NCBI GenBank assembly: GCA_043228905.1
Contig: JBHGNT010000016.1
Location: 8,494,001-8,558,000 of the forward strand
Origin: Azolla caroliniana
Lineage: Eukaryota; Polypodiophyta
DNA: 64,000 nucleotides
Direction of reading: 5' to 3'
The position numbers and the translations under genes are program-made. Position 1 is the first letter of the stretch; every line of letters starts with the position of its first letter. Positions 54,316-64,000 of the stretch are shown here, in pieces. The notes under the pieces were generated by a model that worked only from the letters and a program-made list of their open reading frames with translations, did not search any database and had not been told where the DNA came from.

Positions 54316-57051
54316 CGCCCCCTCAAGCTCAAGTGTGAGGCAATCTCGGTTCCTCCCCCTCAAGCCGGTGATGAAGGCTTGTAGTGTGCGGGCGAAGGCC
54401 GACTACTTTCACCCATCGTGGGTTACAAGCCACTTCTGTAGAGCTCTTGGGCTTGTTCGGCCACTACCTTCATAGTGAAGGCATAATGATGGGCCATATA
54501 CTCATTGTAGCCACGCCGAGTGACAAGATTCTTCTCTCTAGAAGAACGTCGAAGTTTTTTGCTCACCAATGTGAGCGCCTTCTTTACTCCGGGTGTTTGC
54601 ATGATGGGTACACCAAACTCATTGTCTAGTGAGGGAGCCTACACATCCGAATCACTATTGTTGGCATCTTACCTTTGCCTTTGTCCAAGGTCGTACTTGG
54701 CTGCAACGTGCTTGGAATGCTTGAAGGCTCAGGTGGGTTTGGATTGTCTTGTGGTAGAGGACTTGTCCGAATATCGTCCTCAGAGTTGAAGTTCAACTCT
54801 TCTTCCTCGGTCGGGTTGGGTGGAGATGAATCAGGCTTATACCATGATGCCGATTTGTCAAAGACTACGTCTCGACTCACGGTTTAGCACTTGTATGCCT
54901 TCTTTTCGGATGAGTATCCTATGAGGATACATTTCTCTGACTTCGCGTCCGGCTTCTATCGGTTTTCGTTCGGGATGCGTACATTCGCAATGCTTCTGAA
55001 CACCTTGAGGTGCGACAGGATCGACTTCCTTCCCACAAGGAGCTCGTATGGAGTTAGCTCATGCACTCCATTAATGGTGCATTGATTCATGAGATAGACG
55101 GCCATGGATGCCGCTTCGGCCTGATAGAAGTTCAGCATGTGCTTCTCATGTATCATGGCGCGTGCTACCTCAAGTATTTGCCGATTCTTCCTTTTGGCTA
55201 CTCCATTTTGTTGGGGTGTGTGTCAGCACGAGAATTCTCTCCGAATGCCTTCACTTTACAGGTAGGAGGTGAATTCATCGGATAATATACTCCTTTCCTT
55301 CGTCCTATCGTAAGCATCAAATGTGCCGACCGATTTCTTTTTCGACTTGGCCCTTGAGTTTTTGGAAGTGGGAGAGCACTTCGCTCTTCTTCTTCATCGG
55401 AAAGATCCACGTGTAGCGGGAGTAGTCATCGATGAAGGTGACGAGTATCGGTATCCGCCGATCGTCGATGTTTGAACCGGTCCCCATACATCCAAGTGTA
55501 TTACGTGGATGAGGCTTTTGTTTGCGTAGCTCTCCTTCGGGAATGGGAGTCGATGTTGTTTGCCGACTTGACATGCTTCGCATACTCGGTTGACTCGAAT
55601 GTTGGAAGTCCGATGACGACTCCCTTTGATTGCATAGCTTAGAGTCATTGGAAGTTTATGTGGCCAATTCTCTTGTGCCACAACTCGATGCTTGTCTCGG
55701 TTTTGAGACCTTTGGCATACATGGCCGATTTCACCTCGTTCGAATTGAGGATAAACATGCGACCGTCTCTCCGTCCCTTGACTATGAGTCAACCATCTTT
55801 TTTTATGAAGTATCCTTTGTTGTTGAAATGGACTTGCATGCCTTGCTCCACGATTTGGCCGACCGAGACCAAATTCTTCGTTATTGTGGGCACGTGCAAG
55901 ACATTCTTGATGTAAGTTTGCTCGCCTTCTTTCCTGAATGGGACATTGCCGATGTGCCGAATGGGATGTGTGGTGTCGTCTCCCGTCTCTATGAAGCTGG
56001 GTCGATCCGGCGTTCATAAGTCATGAAACCAATCTTCGTGGGATGTCATGTGATGTGAGGTGCCGGAATCGACGAACCACACGTCTTCCAAAATGGAGGT
56101 GCTTGCGGAGTTGGAGGCCAACATAGAGTTCGCTCTATGCCTCATTATGAGTAGTCCGTTGTAGTCATCGTATTCAGAGTTGGTGGCGTAATTCGTGAGT
56201 TATCGACTTGTCGAAGCCGACTCACTTCTTGTTTTTCGGCACTCCTCCTCGCGGTGGCCGATTTTTCCGCAATAGTTGCAAGTTGCAGGCCTCATTTGCT
56301 GACCTTGTTCAGCATGGAAGCTCCCCCTTCTTCCGAAGGTTCCTCGATGGCTTTTGTGAAGGTTTGAGTTCCCTTTGTGTGATGGGCCGAATTGACCTCT
56401 TCTACCGCCGTGACCTTGTCCTTGGCCACCATCTGAACTTGAGAAGAACATTTTTCCTTTCGACATCTTCGTCTTGGTTCGGACGTGGTTCTCTTTGACC
56501 AATAACATTGATTGGAGATCGAAGAACGAAGGAGGGTTTTCTCTCGCCAAGATTGCCGTCCATAATGGATTGAATTGTTGTGGGAGGCCGCCCAAGCATA
56601 CTTGAACCATCTCGTCTTCATCGACATTTATGTTGATGAAGCCAATTGGGTCGCACATGCTTTTGATTTTGGCGGTGTAGTCCGACACAGACATATCTTT
56701 TTGTTGAATGTTGTTCAACTCTTGTCGGAGTTGAAGCTTTCAAGCGGTTGTGTTGGCGGTGAACATCTTCTTCAAGTTCCCCCACACCTCTTTAGGCGTC
56801 TTGGCATCTCGAATGTGGCTAAGCATGTGATTGTCGACACATGTTGCCCAACAATACATGACTCGACTCGCCGGTTGCTCCCATGTTGTGTAGTCGGTGT
56901 TCTTTGAGTTGGGTCGATGTTCTTCTGCGTCATTAATGTAGCTCCAATACCCTTAGCCGACGAGGCATTGGGTCATCTTGTACTCCCAAGATGAATAATT
57001 GCTTTTGTCTAGCTTTTCACTAGGGAGCGAGCTACCCATTTGTGTGTTCAT
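54316..57051 (-). pseudogene. Copia E gag-protease-integrase, RT and RNaseH deleted
   Basis: ATG at 57,051 (MNTQMGSSLPSEKLDKSNYS). One stop in gag near 56,960 and a change of frame near 56,720. Gag CLGGLPQQFNPLW; knuckle CNYCGKIGHREEEC near 56,235-56,276; protease near 56,040-56,085; pre-integrase CEACQVGKQHRLPF near 55,550-55,590; integrase HLDVWGP near 55,490; linker near 54,640-54,880. After the block NEYMAHHYAF near 54,490 the sequence jumps to the 3' end. RT and RNaseH, about 1.5 kb in copia D, are missing. The leader continues only to 57,096, where gypsy-2 has inserted. Confidence 0.88.
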
Positions 57052-57096
57052 GTTGATGTAGTGTCTTCCTTCTCGTTGTCTGTTGTTATGTGTGCG

Positions 57097-57836
57097 TGTA
57101 GGAAACTAAGGCGGGACCGCGGGGGTCCTGAACTGAGGAGTGAGAAAAAGTAGAGGGAGAAGAGAAGGGAAGAGATGGAATGGCAAGAACCGGGACCGGC
57201 AAGGACAATGCTCGCCGGGTCCAGCGAGAACACAACTACACACGAAAGATAGGTGGAGAAGCGCACTCGTTTGGTTACGAAGGACAACAGTAGATTAAAG
57301 AAGGTCACAACTAGCCCGGGAGAATGCAACTCAAGAAGAACCGATTACTACTAGTCAATGATTACAACTTTGTTGAGGTTACAACCGCCGGTGACCAACC
57401 AAACACACTCTCTCTCACACACACACCTAGGGATACATAGTGGAGCCCTGCCGGAAGCATACGGGCTTCCCACACAAGCAACGGAAACCAACCAAGAAGC
57501 TTGCAGAGATTACAACAGAGATGAAACAGTGCTCGGTTCCCTGTCTGATAACACTTCCTCCTCAAAAAATATGTGATCCCCTCATAGTCTTTCTTCTCCC
57601 CTTTTTATAGGCCGCTAAGGGTGGTCCGTTACATCCTAGTTACATCACCTTTTATTCTCTGTCCCTTCGGACAAAGATATGCCTTGATTTGCTAATCCTA
57701 TTAATATGTTTATATTTACATCACGTCGACCTATTCTTAAATAATGTACATTAACTTAAATTGGTGCGTATCCGTGTAAGACTCGTTCATGCGCTAGGAC
57801 TCCCATTTCCTCCTATAGCCGGTTTTCTCCACGACA
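57097..57836 (-). mobile_element. Gypsy-2 3' LTR
   Basis: 740 bp; minus strand TGTCGTGGAGAA to TTTCCTACA, after a polypurine-like TGGTGGGGGTGGA (57,837-57,849). TATA box CTATAAAAAGGGG near 57,600. Its right end abuts copia E's leader, so gypsy-2 inserted there; the partner TSD (GTGCG expected) lies outside the window. Confidence 0.8.
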
Positions 57837-60711
57837 TCCACCCCCACCAAACTGCGCATCCACCGGCATGTGCCAAAAAGAGACAGGTATTGGGAGAAAA
57901 CTGGCCTGTGGTCAACCGTCGCTCTCCGAATCATCGTCGGCTTTGGCCCGGTCATCACCGTCATCCGCGCTCCTCGGGTCTGACTCGTCCTCGTGCCGCT
58001 TCTGGAACACCTACATCCTTTTCCCGGCCACCGGTACTGCTATCCGCGTTCCATCGAGCTCCACGAGATGGTAGGTGTCGTTGCTGTTCGCGCTCGTTAC
58101 AACGTAGGGCCCGAACCACCTCCTCGCGAACTTACGCGTTGCCTTGTGCTAATTGTCGAGACTACTGTCGTAAACCAGCGCCCAGTCGCCTTCCTCGATC
58201 TTCTTCAGTCGTGGCCGGTGCGTCCGGTCGAATCAGCCTTTATTCTTTCCCCTTGCCGTGTGCAGCTTCGTCTTCACTAGGTCCACTTCCTTCGGTCTCC
58301 GCTCGAGCTGGCGTATCCGTGCCGCCAACAGCTCTTCCCAGCTCATCTCGTCTCTCCAGTCCATTGTTGCCCATGAGGAAATTGTCCGCTCTATCGGCAT
58401 GATCGGCTTTTGCCTATACATTAGCTCTGTCGGCATGAACCCGATTACCGAACTGTGTGTAGTTCGGTCCGCCCATAACACGTAAGGTAGGAGTCATGGC
58501 CAGTTACCGACTTGTCCTTCGCACGCTCATACTAATGCCTTCACGATTGGCCCGTGTCCGCGCTCCACCTTCCCGTTTGCCTCCAAATTGTATGCCGTAG
58601 TGAGAGAGAGCTTGACCCTTAACCGGCCGAACAGGTCCTCGGCTTCCTGCACGTCCAACTCTCCCTAGTCAGCCACAATCTTCCCCACGCACCAGTACTG
58701 ACATATCACCTCCTCGATCAGGAACTGGCACATGGCCGCGGTCTTCTTGTTTTGCAGTGCACGACCCTCCACTTGGTTCGTCAGGTCCTCTCGAGCAAGC
58801 ACCAGGTACAACATCTGCCCTACCCCCATCGACATCGTCACTAAGTCCACCATCCACTTGAAATGGACGGTCGGCGGGTAGGTCGGGTGCAGCTCGTCTC
58901 GGTGTTGGATCGTGGAATGCATTTGGCAGCTCTCACAGGTCGTCACAAATTGGTGCACGTCCCTATACATTCCCGACCACCAATACCTGTCCTTCAGCTT
59001 CTCTAATGTGGCCCACGTTCCACGATGTCCGGCCCAAAGACTCTCATGGTATGCCAATAGCAATGCCTTCTGTTCCTCTACTCTTGCCGCTACGCGGAGC
59101 GGGACACCGCTTCGCTTCTTCGCATGCCTCCATAGCTCCCTCCCACTGGGAAGAACTGGTATGCCTTCTTCCGGATCCGGTTTTCCTCGTCCTTCGTCCA
59201 TGCCACATCCGGTGTCAACATCCTCAAGTACCTACCGATTTGGAGCCACTCCCCATCGTACCTGTCCTCGTCAAATTCGTTAAGTGCTGGAGTGCTCCCT
59301 TCCCTTGTCGTTATGCGAGCCGACTCGAAGAAGTCCACGTCGACTTCTTCGTCTTCAGAAACCATGCCGTCCTCAACATCGAACCGTGCTCTTGAAAGCA
59401 TGTTGGCCATGTCGTTGTCCTTCCTGGAGATGTGCCGTATCTCCGGATTCAGGGACTTAATGTATGCGATCCACCTGAGCATTGCCAGGTCCGGCGTTGC
59501 CCATCCGGAAACCATACCGATGATCGGTAGGCAGTTCGTCTTGATTATTACCTCCGTCCTGATAAGATAGTCTTTGTCGGCCTTGACTGCCGAAACGATT
59601 CCCCAGAGTTCATGCTTAACCTAGGCGTACCCTCGTTGCCGCTCGCTTAGTACATTCGCTCCAAACTGGATGGGGAACCTCGTGCCTCTCTCATCCTCCT
59701 GATTCTAGTCGGGCTCGTGTCTACGGTCACATAGATCGGGACCTCCTTGTTGTAAACCGCTTTCCGAAGTGCTGGTGCCGCAGATAACGCTTCCTTCAAC
59801 CTTCGGAATGACTCCGTATGCTCCTTAGTCCACCTGAACTTACGCCCTTTCTTCAGCAATCTGTAGAGTGGCTCTACGACATGTGCGTAGTGCGGGACCC
59901 AGATGTGGTAGAATGCGCATGCGCCCAGGAACCTCCGAACCTTCGTAACCAACTTGCACTCTTCCTTCATCGCAGAGATGGCTTCCACTTTCGTCGGAGA
60001 CGGTTTCCGGCTGTAAGGCCCGCACAAGTGTCTGACCAACATGATTTCAGACTGCCCGAAAGCTGATTTCTCTCTGGAGAAGGTGAGCCGCGCGCTCTCG
60101 AGCCTCCGCATCACCTTCTCGCAGTCTTCGATGTGGTCTGCCACAAACATCCGGCACCCGTCCGGTCCAACCGACTCATCCTTATCCTCCACCGGACATC
60201 CTTTGATCGGGATGTCATCCAAAAACGGCATGGTGATGTCCGGGATGCAGTCCCTTAGCACCTTATTCATTGCGTTCACCATGTGCACCACCGAGTTGGT
60301 CCCTCCTTGCGGTAGGGTACACATCCGAACTAAATCGAGAGGAGTTCGCATCATTGTAATGTCCCTACTCTCTACGGCTAGTTGGAACTGGTCGTACCCC
60401 AAATACAGATCGCTAACCGAATAGATTAACCTTCTAGCGAAGGCCTCCACAAACTCGTCAATGGTCGGCCCGATTCCTGCATTCCGAATAGTCACTTTAA
60501 TGACCGGCTGCAGGTCCTGAATGAAGCGTAGTGCGCCATTCTTCTTTGGCACGGTGAACCACCAATTTGAATATGGGGCACTCCACGGCTCGAGAATGCC
60601 CATCTCTACCTTTTGTTTCAACAGCTCCATCAACTTCGGGATGTGAGCTTTGGGTACTGGAGTCGGTTTGAGGTTCCACGACACATGCGGTACTGTAAAG
60701 ATAACCATTGG
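57837..60711 (-). pseudogene. Gypsy-2 pol: RT, RNaseH and integrase
   Basis: Minus strand. RT (60,700-59,900): VPKKNGALRFIQDLQPV, SVSDLYLGYDQFQLAVE with catalytic Asp, and MPFLDDIPIKG, an F-L-D-D version of the YxDD box. RNaseH (59,760-59,100): ELWGIVSAVKADKDYL, IKTNCLPIIGM (the catalytic Asp replaced by Asn) and RHISRKDNDMANMLS. Integrase (59,200-57,950): CESCQM, FKWMVDLVTM (Asp), IVAD followed by a stop at 58,665, NLEANGKVERGHG (Glu) and ALWADRTTHSSV. Stops near 59,625, 58,665 and 58,500 and frame breaks near 58,230. Gypsy-1 at 3,535-5,352 is the same lineage with different LTRs. The amino part of this pol continues at 63,245, beyond element F. Confidence 0.9.
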
Positions 60712-61099
60712 TGTTGTCTGTCTGGCCGGACTAGCCTCAACACAGGTGTCTATCCGACACTTCTCCAAAGTGGTGGTAAGGATTGGATGATAGGTTACAC
60801 GCGTAAGATGATTACAATTAAGCACAGACGGTAAACAATACGAGATACAGATAAACAGGCAATAATTACTATTGTATTGCTTCTGTCCCCCCTTTACAAA
60901 TCATCGGATCCTTTTATAGGCATCCGACAAGGTTACAATCGGTGCGCTTAGGCAACTGACATCCGAATCGGTCCGGATCCGGATCGGTACCACTGTACCG
61001 GATCCGTCCCTCCGAATAATAATTCTACTATTATTTACTTCCTATTATCCGATCCGATTCCGCCTTCCCACTTGTCCTTGCTCTTCTGACCGGCCAGCA
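60712..61099 (-). mobile_element. Element F 3' LTR
   Basis: Minus strand TGCTGGCCGGTC to GACAGACAACA. TATA-like CCTATAAAAGG near 60,913-60,923. The first bases read TGCT instead of TGTT in the other LTR. Confidence 0.92.
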
Positions 61100-61369
61100 C
61101 ATGGCACGCCCGTGGGAAAGTGCCTTGCACTTCGAATCCACTCCCGGCCTCAGTCTTCCTCCAAAATATCGAGCACACTCTGCTCGATGGTGTCAAGTGG
61201 TGCTTCTTCCTCCTGTTCCTGTTCCTTGCCTGCCTGGTCTCCGACCTCCGGTTGGGTAGGCTGTTCCGTAAAAATTTGCTGCTCCGGCTCTGCTTGATTC
61301 TATGGTGCCTGTGTCGTGCCTTTCGGCTCCGGATCGTTTGCGTGAGTCGGGTGGGAATCACCAGGGTTT
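61100..61369 (-). pseudogene. Gypsy-1 leader and gag start inside element F
   Basis: Minus strand: leader TTCCCACCCGACTCACGC, then an acidic frame APLDTIEQSVLDILEED and the block TTTCCCACGGGCGTGCC shared with 3,180-3,196. It joins the F LTR directly at 61,099. Confidence 0.6.
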
Positions 61370-62033
61370 TGGACTAGGAGAAAGAAAAATACAAATAAAG
61401 CTAGTAAAGAATAGGTATAAAGAGTTATAAGATAAAAATCTCGTGAATCCCACGAGTTTAGTATATTTAGTCAATATTTAGGTAGTAAGAGAGAATTATT
61501 TTAGCAAATTCGTGAATCCCACGAATATTTTAGATTGATTGATCATTATAGAAAAATAATCAACAAAAACTACAATGTGTTCCCCATCCTTATATAGTGA
61601 TGGGAGAGACTAAGCATAACTACATGCTTTTTCTAATATGTTCATGCACACTAAATGTGCATGTGATGCTTTTCTAATCCTTGCTTTTATTTGCTAAATA
61701 TAGTGCTCATGCACGCTAGATGTGCATGAGTCACTTTTTAGTTGCTTGCGTTTTTCTATAAAATATTCACGCACTCTAAAAATGCACGATTTACCTTTTA
61801 GTAAAGGTAGGTGCAAATAAAGCACTTATAGTTATTAAATCTATTTGTAGAACACTAAAGATAAGGTAGCATAATGGTAAAGTTGAGATTTGGCTACGTG
61901 GAGGTACAAGGTTCGAATCTTGCCCTATGCACGTGATAAATATCTTGATATTCTTATTTTATTTATTTATATGTAATTAAATCGGTTATATTATTTTTAC
62001 TTTTTCACGTAGTGTACGAAATACACTACGACA
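61370..62033 (-). mobile_element. Gypsy-1 LTR (complete copy)
   Basis: 664 bp, minus strand TGTCGTAGTGTA to CTCCTAGTCCA. TATA box CTATATAAGGATGG near 61,590. tRNA-like stretch on the plus strand: A-box-like GTAGCATAATGG (61,866-61,877) and B box GGTTCGAATC (61,910-61,919). Pieces of the same LTR occur at 5,353, 12,378 and 51,590. Confidence 0.88.
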
Positions 62034-62856
62034 CCGGTGCTTCCTCACCGCTTCGTCCGGGTTCTTCCTGTTCTCCCTCCGTTCCTGGCTCTGTTCTGTT
62101 ACCGGTGTCGCTTTCTCCGGTCTCGACTGGTCGACTCGATATGCCTCCTTCCTCTGCTCTGGTGTCTTCCGGTCTCAGCTCTTCTTCTTCTCCGGCATCG
62201 GTCGACTCCTGCTCTTCTTCAAGTTCGTCTTCGGGTATTCCTCGTCGGGGTTGTTCGGTGTCGGTTGGTTCATCTTCAGCCGGTCGCTCTCCCTCACTTA
62301 TCGTGATTGGTGTCGTTCTTCCCTTAGCTTCCTGTCGTAACCGGTCCTGCTCGTATCTCTCCAACTCCAACTGAGTTGCGAGCTGCCCGTCATCCAACCT
62401 CTCTACCAACCCTCGGATTTCTTTGAGGTGTTCTTCTGCTAAAGTGTAGAAATCCTCCGACAATTCTTCCCGAATGGCGACGATACTTTCTTCATCCATC
62501 TTGTAGAACTTGTCACCGGTCTTCCTCCGATTCTCGGCATCCGCTCGGAGTGTCTGCAGCTCGGCTGCCTGTTGTGACCACTACTTCCATAGCTTTTCCA
62601 TACTTTCGTTGATGCTTGCCTGAGCTCGGGTACTCCATCCTGACATGATGAGCTTGATTCGGTCAACCCCTGCCTTAGCATGCGCATAAGCTTCCTGCTT
62701 TTCCTTCCTTGCCCATTTTATAATGTCGGCCATTATCTGAGCCTGGGCCTCGTAATCTGCTTTCTGCTTTTCATAGGTACTCTGCAGTTTGCTGATCGTG
62801 AAGGTCGATTTTTCCTTTTCTTCATTCCTGATCTTGGATCGTGGTCGCCAAAATAG
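62034..62856 (-). pseudogene. Element F gag-like coding stretch
   Basis: After the F LTR the minus strand has TTTTGGCGACCACGATCC, a possible primer site of the TGGCGA type. The frame then reads through a coiled-coil-like region (STFTISKLQSTYEKQKADYE, 62,750-62,820) and IKLIMSGWSTRAQASINES, meets a stop at 62,581, and continues as a Glu-rich stretch (62,026-62,499; LAEEHLKEIRGLVERLDDGQ). No knuckle, protease or RT. A gag-like, capsid-only role is a guess from position and composition; no family is recognised. Confidence 0.6.
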
Positions 62857-63244
62857 TGTTGTCTGTCTGGCCGGACTAGCCTCAACACAGGTGTCTATCC
62901 GACACTTCTCCAAAGGGGTGGTAAGGATTGGATGCTAGGTTACACGCGTAAGATGATTACAATTAAGCACAGACGGTAAACAATACGAGATACAGATAAA
63001 CACGCAATAATTACTATTGTATTACTTCCGTCCCCCCTTTACAAATCATCGGATCCTTTTATAGGCATCCGGCAAAGTTACAATCGGTGCGCTTAGGCAA
63101 CCGACATCCGAATCGGTCCGGATCCGGATCGGTACCACTGTACCAGATCCGTCCCTCCGAATAATAATTCTACTATTATTTACTTCCTATTATCCGATCC
63201 GATTCCGCCTTCCCACTTGTCCTTGCTCTTCTGACCGGCCAACA

Positions 63245-64000
63245 ATTGGTTCCACAATCGTCGGGTCCAGGCACCCGATCTCCTCCGATGAGAATGCGAA
63301 GGCCTTCCCTTGCCTCCCGAGCATTCTCCGAAACCAGTCCTCCTCCACCGGTAGTAGGAAGCCACCCCCACCGATCTTGAGCTCCTGTAGCATTTCGTTG
63401 GTGAACTGGTGTCCTATGCCGGCCGGATTTCGTAAACTTGGGTCCGACGCGACCCCCTTCATCTGTTCCTCGCTACCCTTTGGCAAGGGAGCTGCGACTG
63501 GCCTCACCTTTCGGTCCATAGTCATGTACTTCGTACCTACGCAGGCCGTTCGATCTGACTCGACCTTTTCCCCAAAGTTGGCAATGACTTCGTAAATTTC
63601 TACGGACCTAACCGGAATCACCCGGTCTTCACATGGGCCTCCTTTGAAGACCTTCCTTATCTCTTCTAGGGTGTTGTCGAAAGAGACTGCCTCCACGGCG
63701 CTGCTAATCTCTTCGTCGGGGTTGAGAGCTCCGCACGCCCTAAGACACTTCTCTGCTCGCTTCCTTTCTTGGTTGTTGACGCCGGTTATCGTACAACCTC
63801 TGCTATCGGAGAACCAAAACTTCCTACCTATGGCACACGTGTGGGGTTCTTCCGGGGTGTCCGGACTATCGCGGCCCCACGCCTTGATAGCCCTCTCTAA
63901 AACTCCTCTTGGCCATCACTACCGAGAGTCTCACGGGTGCGCTCGTGGTTCGGTCGTACTGTCAAGAATTGGACGGAGTGATGCCCATCTTGGCTTTTCA
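63245..64000 (-). pseudogene. Gypsy-2 pol amino part, upstream of RT
   Basis: Open frame of more than 200 residues from about 63,920 to 63,245: GRKFWFSDSRGCTI, IRKVFKGGPCEDRVIPVRSV, DPSLRNPAGIGHQFTNEML, GGGGFLLPVEEDWFRRMLGR and FAFSSEEIGCLDPTIVEP. This is the conserved region just ahead of RT in this gypsy lineage. The frame enters element F at 63,244 and resumes at 60,711. The 5' end is outside the window. Confidence 0.8.

Larger units (their letters stand above)
60712..63244 (-). mobile_element. Element F: non-autonomous LTR element inserted in gypsy-2 pol, TSD ATTGG
   Basis: Two 388-bp direct repeats (60,712-61,099 and 62,857-63,244) with TG...CA ends are flanked by ATTGG on the outside (60,707-60,711 and 63,245-63,249). 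About 10 of 388 positions differ between them. Internal 1,757 bp: a gag-like coding stretch (62,034-62,856) and a gypsy-1 LTR plus leader (61,100-62,033). There is no protease, RT or integrase and no polypurine tract before the 3' LTR. It interrupts the gypsy-2 frame just before the RT. Confidence 0.93.

Noticed and set aside
61863-61930. A tRNA gene on the plus strand
   Set aside because: A and B boxes are tRNA-like, but the acceptor stem and anticodon arm do not form and the sequence recurs inside LTRs of the same family, so it is an LTR component.

Overview
The window is land-plant nuclear DNA. It carries one intact, intron-rich host gene, a class-I NHX vacuolar Na+/H+ (K+/H+) antiporter, in a sea of nested LTR retrotransposons, LINE remnants and one tRNA-derived SINE. 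The plant signs are the NHX sequence, copia primer-binding sites of the initiator-tRNA-Met type (TGGTATCAGAGC), plant Ty1/copia polyproteins with DSGA proteases and CCHC knuckles, and introns of 2 to 4.4 kb. Long introns, this LINE type (PREERICRLC zinc-binding tail) and the unusual gypsy lineage make me lean towards a fern or another seed-free vascular plant. I cannot prove that from sequence alone.

Layout. 1-13,089: broken gypsy pieces (an integrase/RT chimera, a LINE scrap, a gypsy-1 RNaseH-integrase with the start of its 3' LTR), a 2.2 kb giant inverted repeat with a tandem-repeat loop and a hammerhead-ribozyme-like core, then a decayed copia (D) with its 3' LTR joined to another gypsy-1 LTR. 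13,090-23,978: copia A (minus strand, TSD GTAGA), split inside its pol by a complete and very young copia B at 16,240-21,768 (TSD GTCTT, 308-bp LTRs with one visible difference, one 1,343-aa ORF). 23,984-30,110: copia C with its 5' LTR, a chromovirus integrase piece, a copia A-family 3' end and a LINE tail. 31,171-41,933 (minus): the NHX gene, 14 coding exons, 548 aa, all introns GT-AG and in phase. One intron holds a 320-bp x3 repeat. Another holds an antisense LINE and a copia gag scrap. 41,934-47,887: promoter side, low-complexity and palindromic DNA, a SINE, a LINE zinc-binding tail and a 0.9-kb tandem duplication. 47,888-51,585: copia G (plus), interrupted by a 0.9-kb LTR-like insertion. 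51,590-53,868: gypsy-1 LTR scrap, copia D-family LTR in reverse, and a chromovirus 3' end with a chromodomain and an LTR carrying a heat-shock-element array. 53,870-64,000: copia E (minus, RT deleted), into whose leader a gypsy (gypsy-2) inserted. A 2.5-kb non-autonomous LTR element F (TSD ATTGG) inserted in turn into the gypsy-2 pol, and F contains a gypsy-1 LTR.

The order of events can be read directly: copia E, then gypsy-2, then F; and copia A, then copia B. Copia B is the only element here that looks capable of its own transposition. The most interesting signals are regulatory or RNA-level ones inside elements: the heat-shock array, tRNA-like Pol III boxes always antisense near LTR starts, the hammerhead-like core in the inverted repeat, and element F. 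All family assignments rest on motifs I read by eye; no database search was run.
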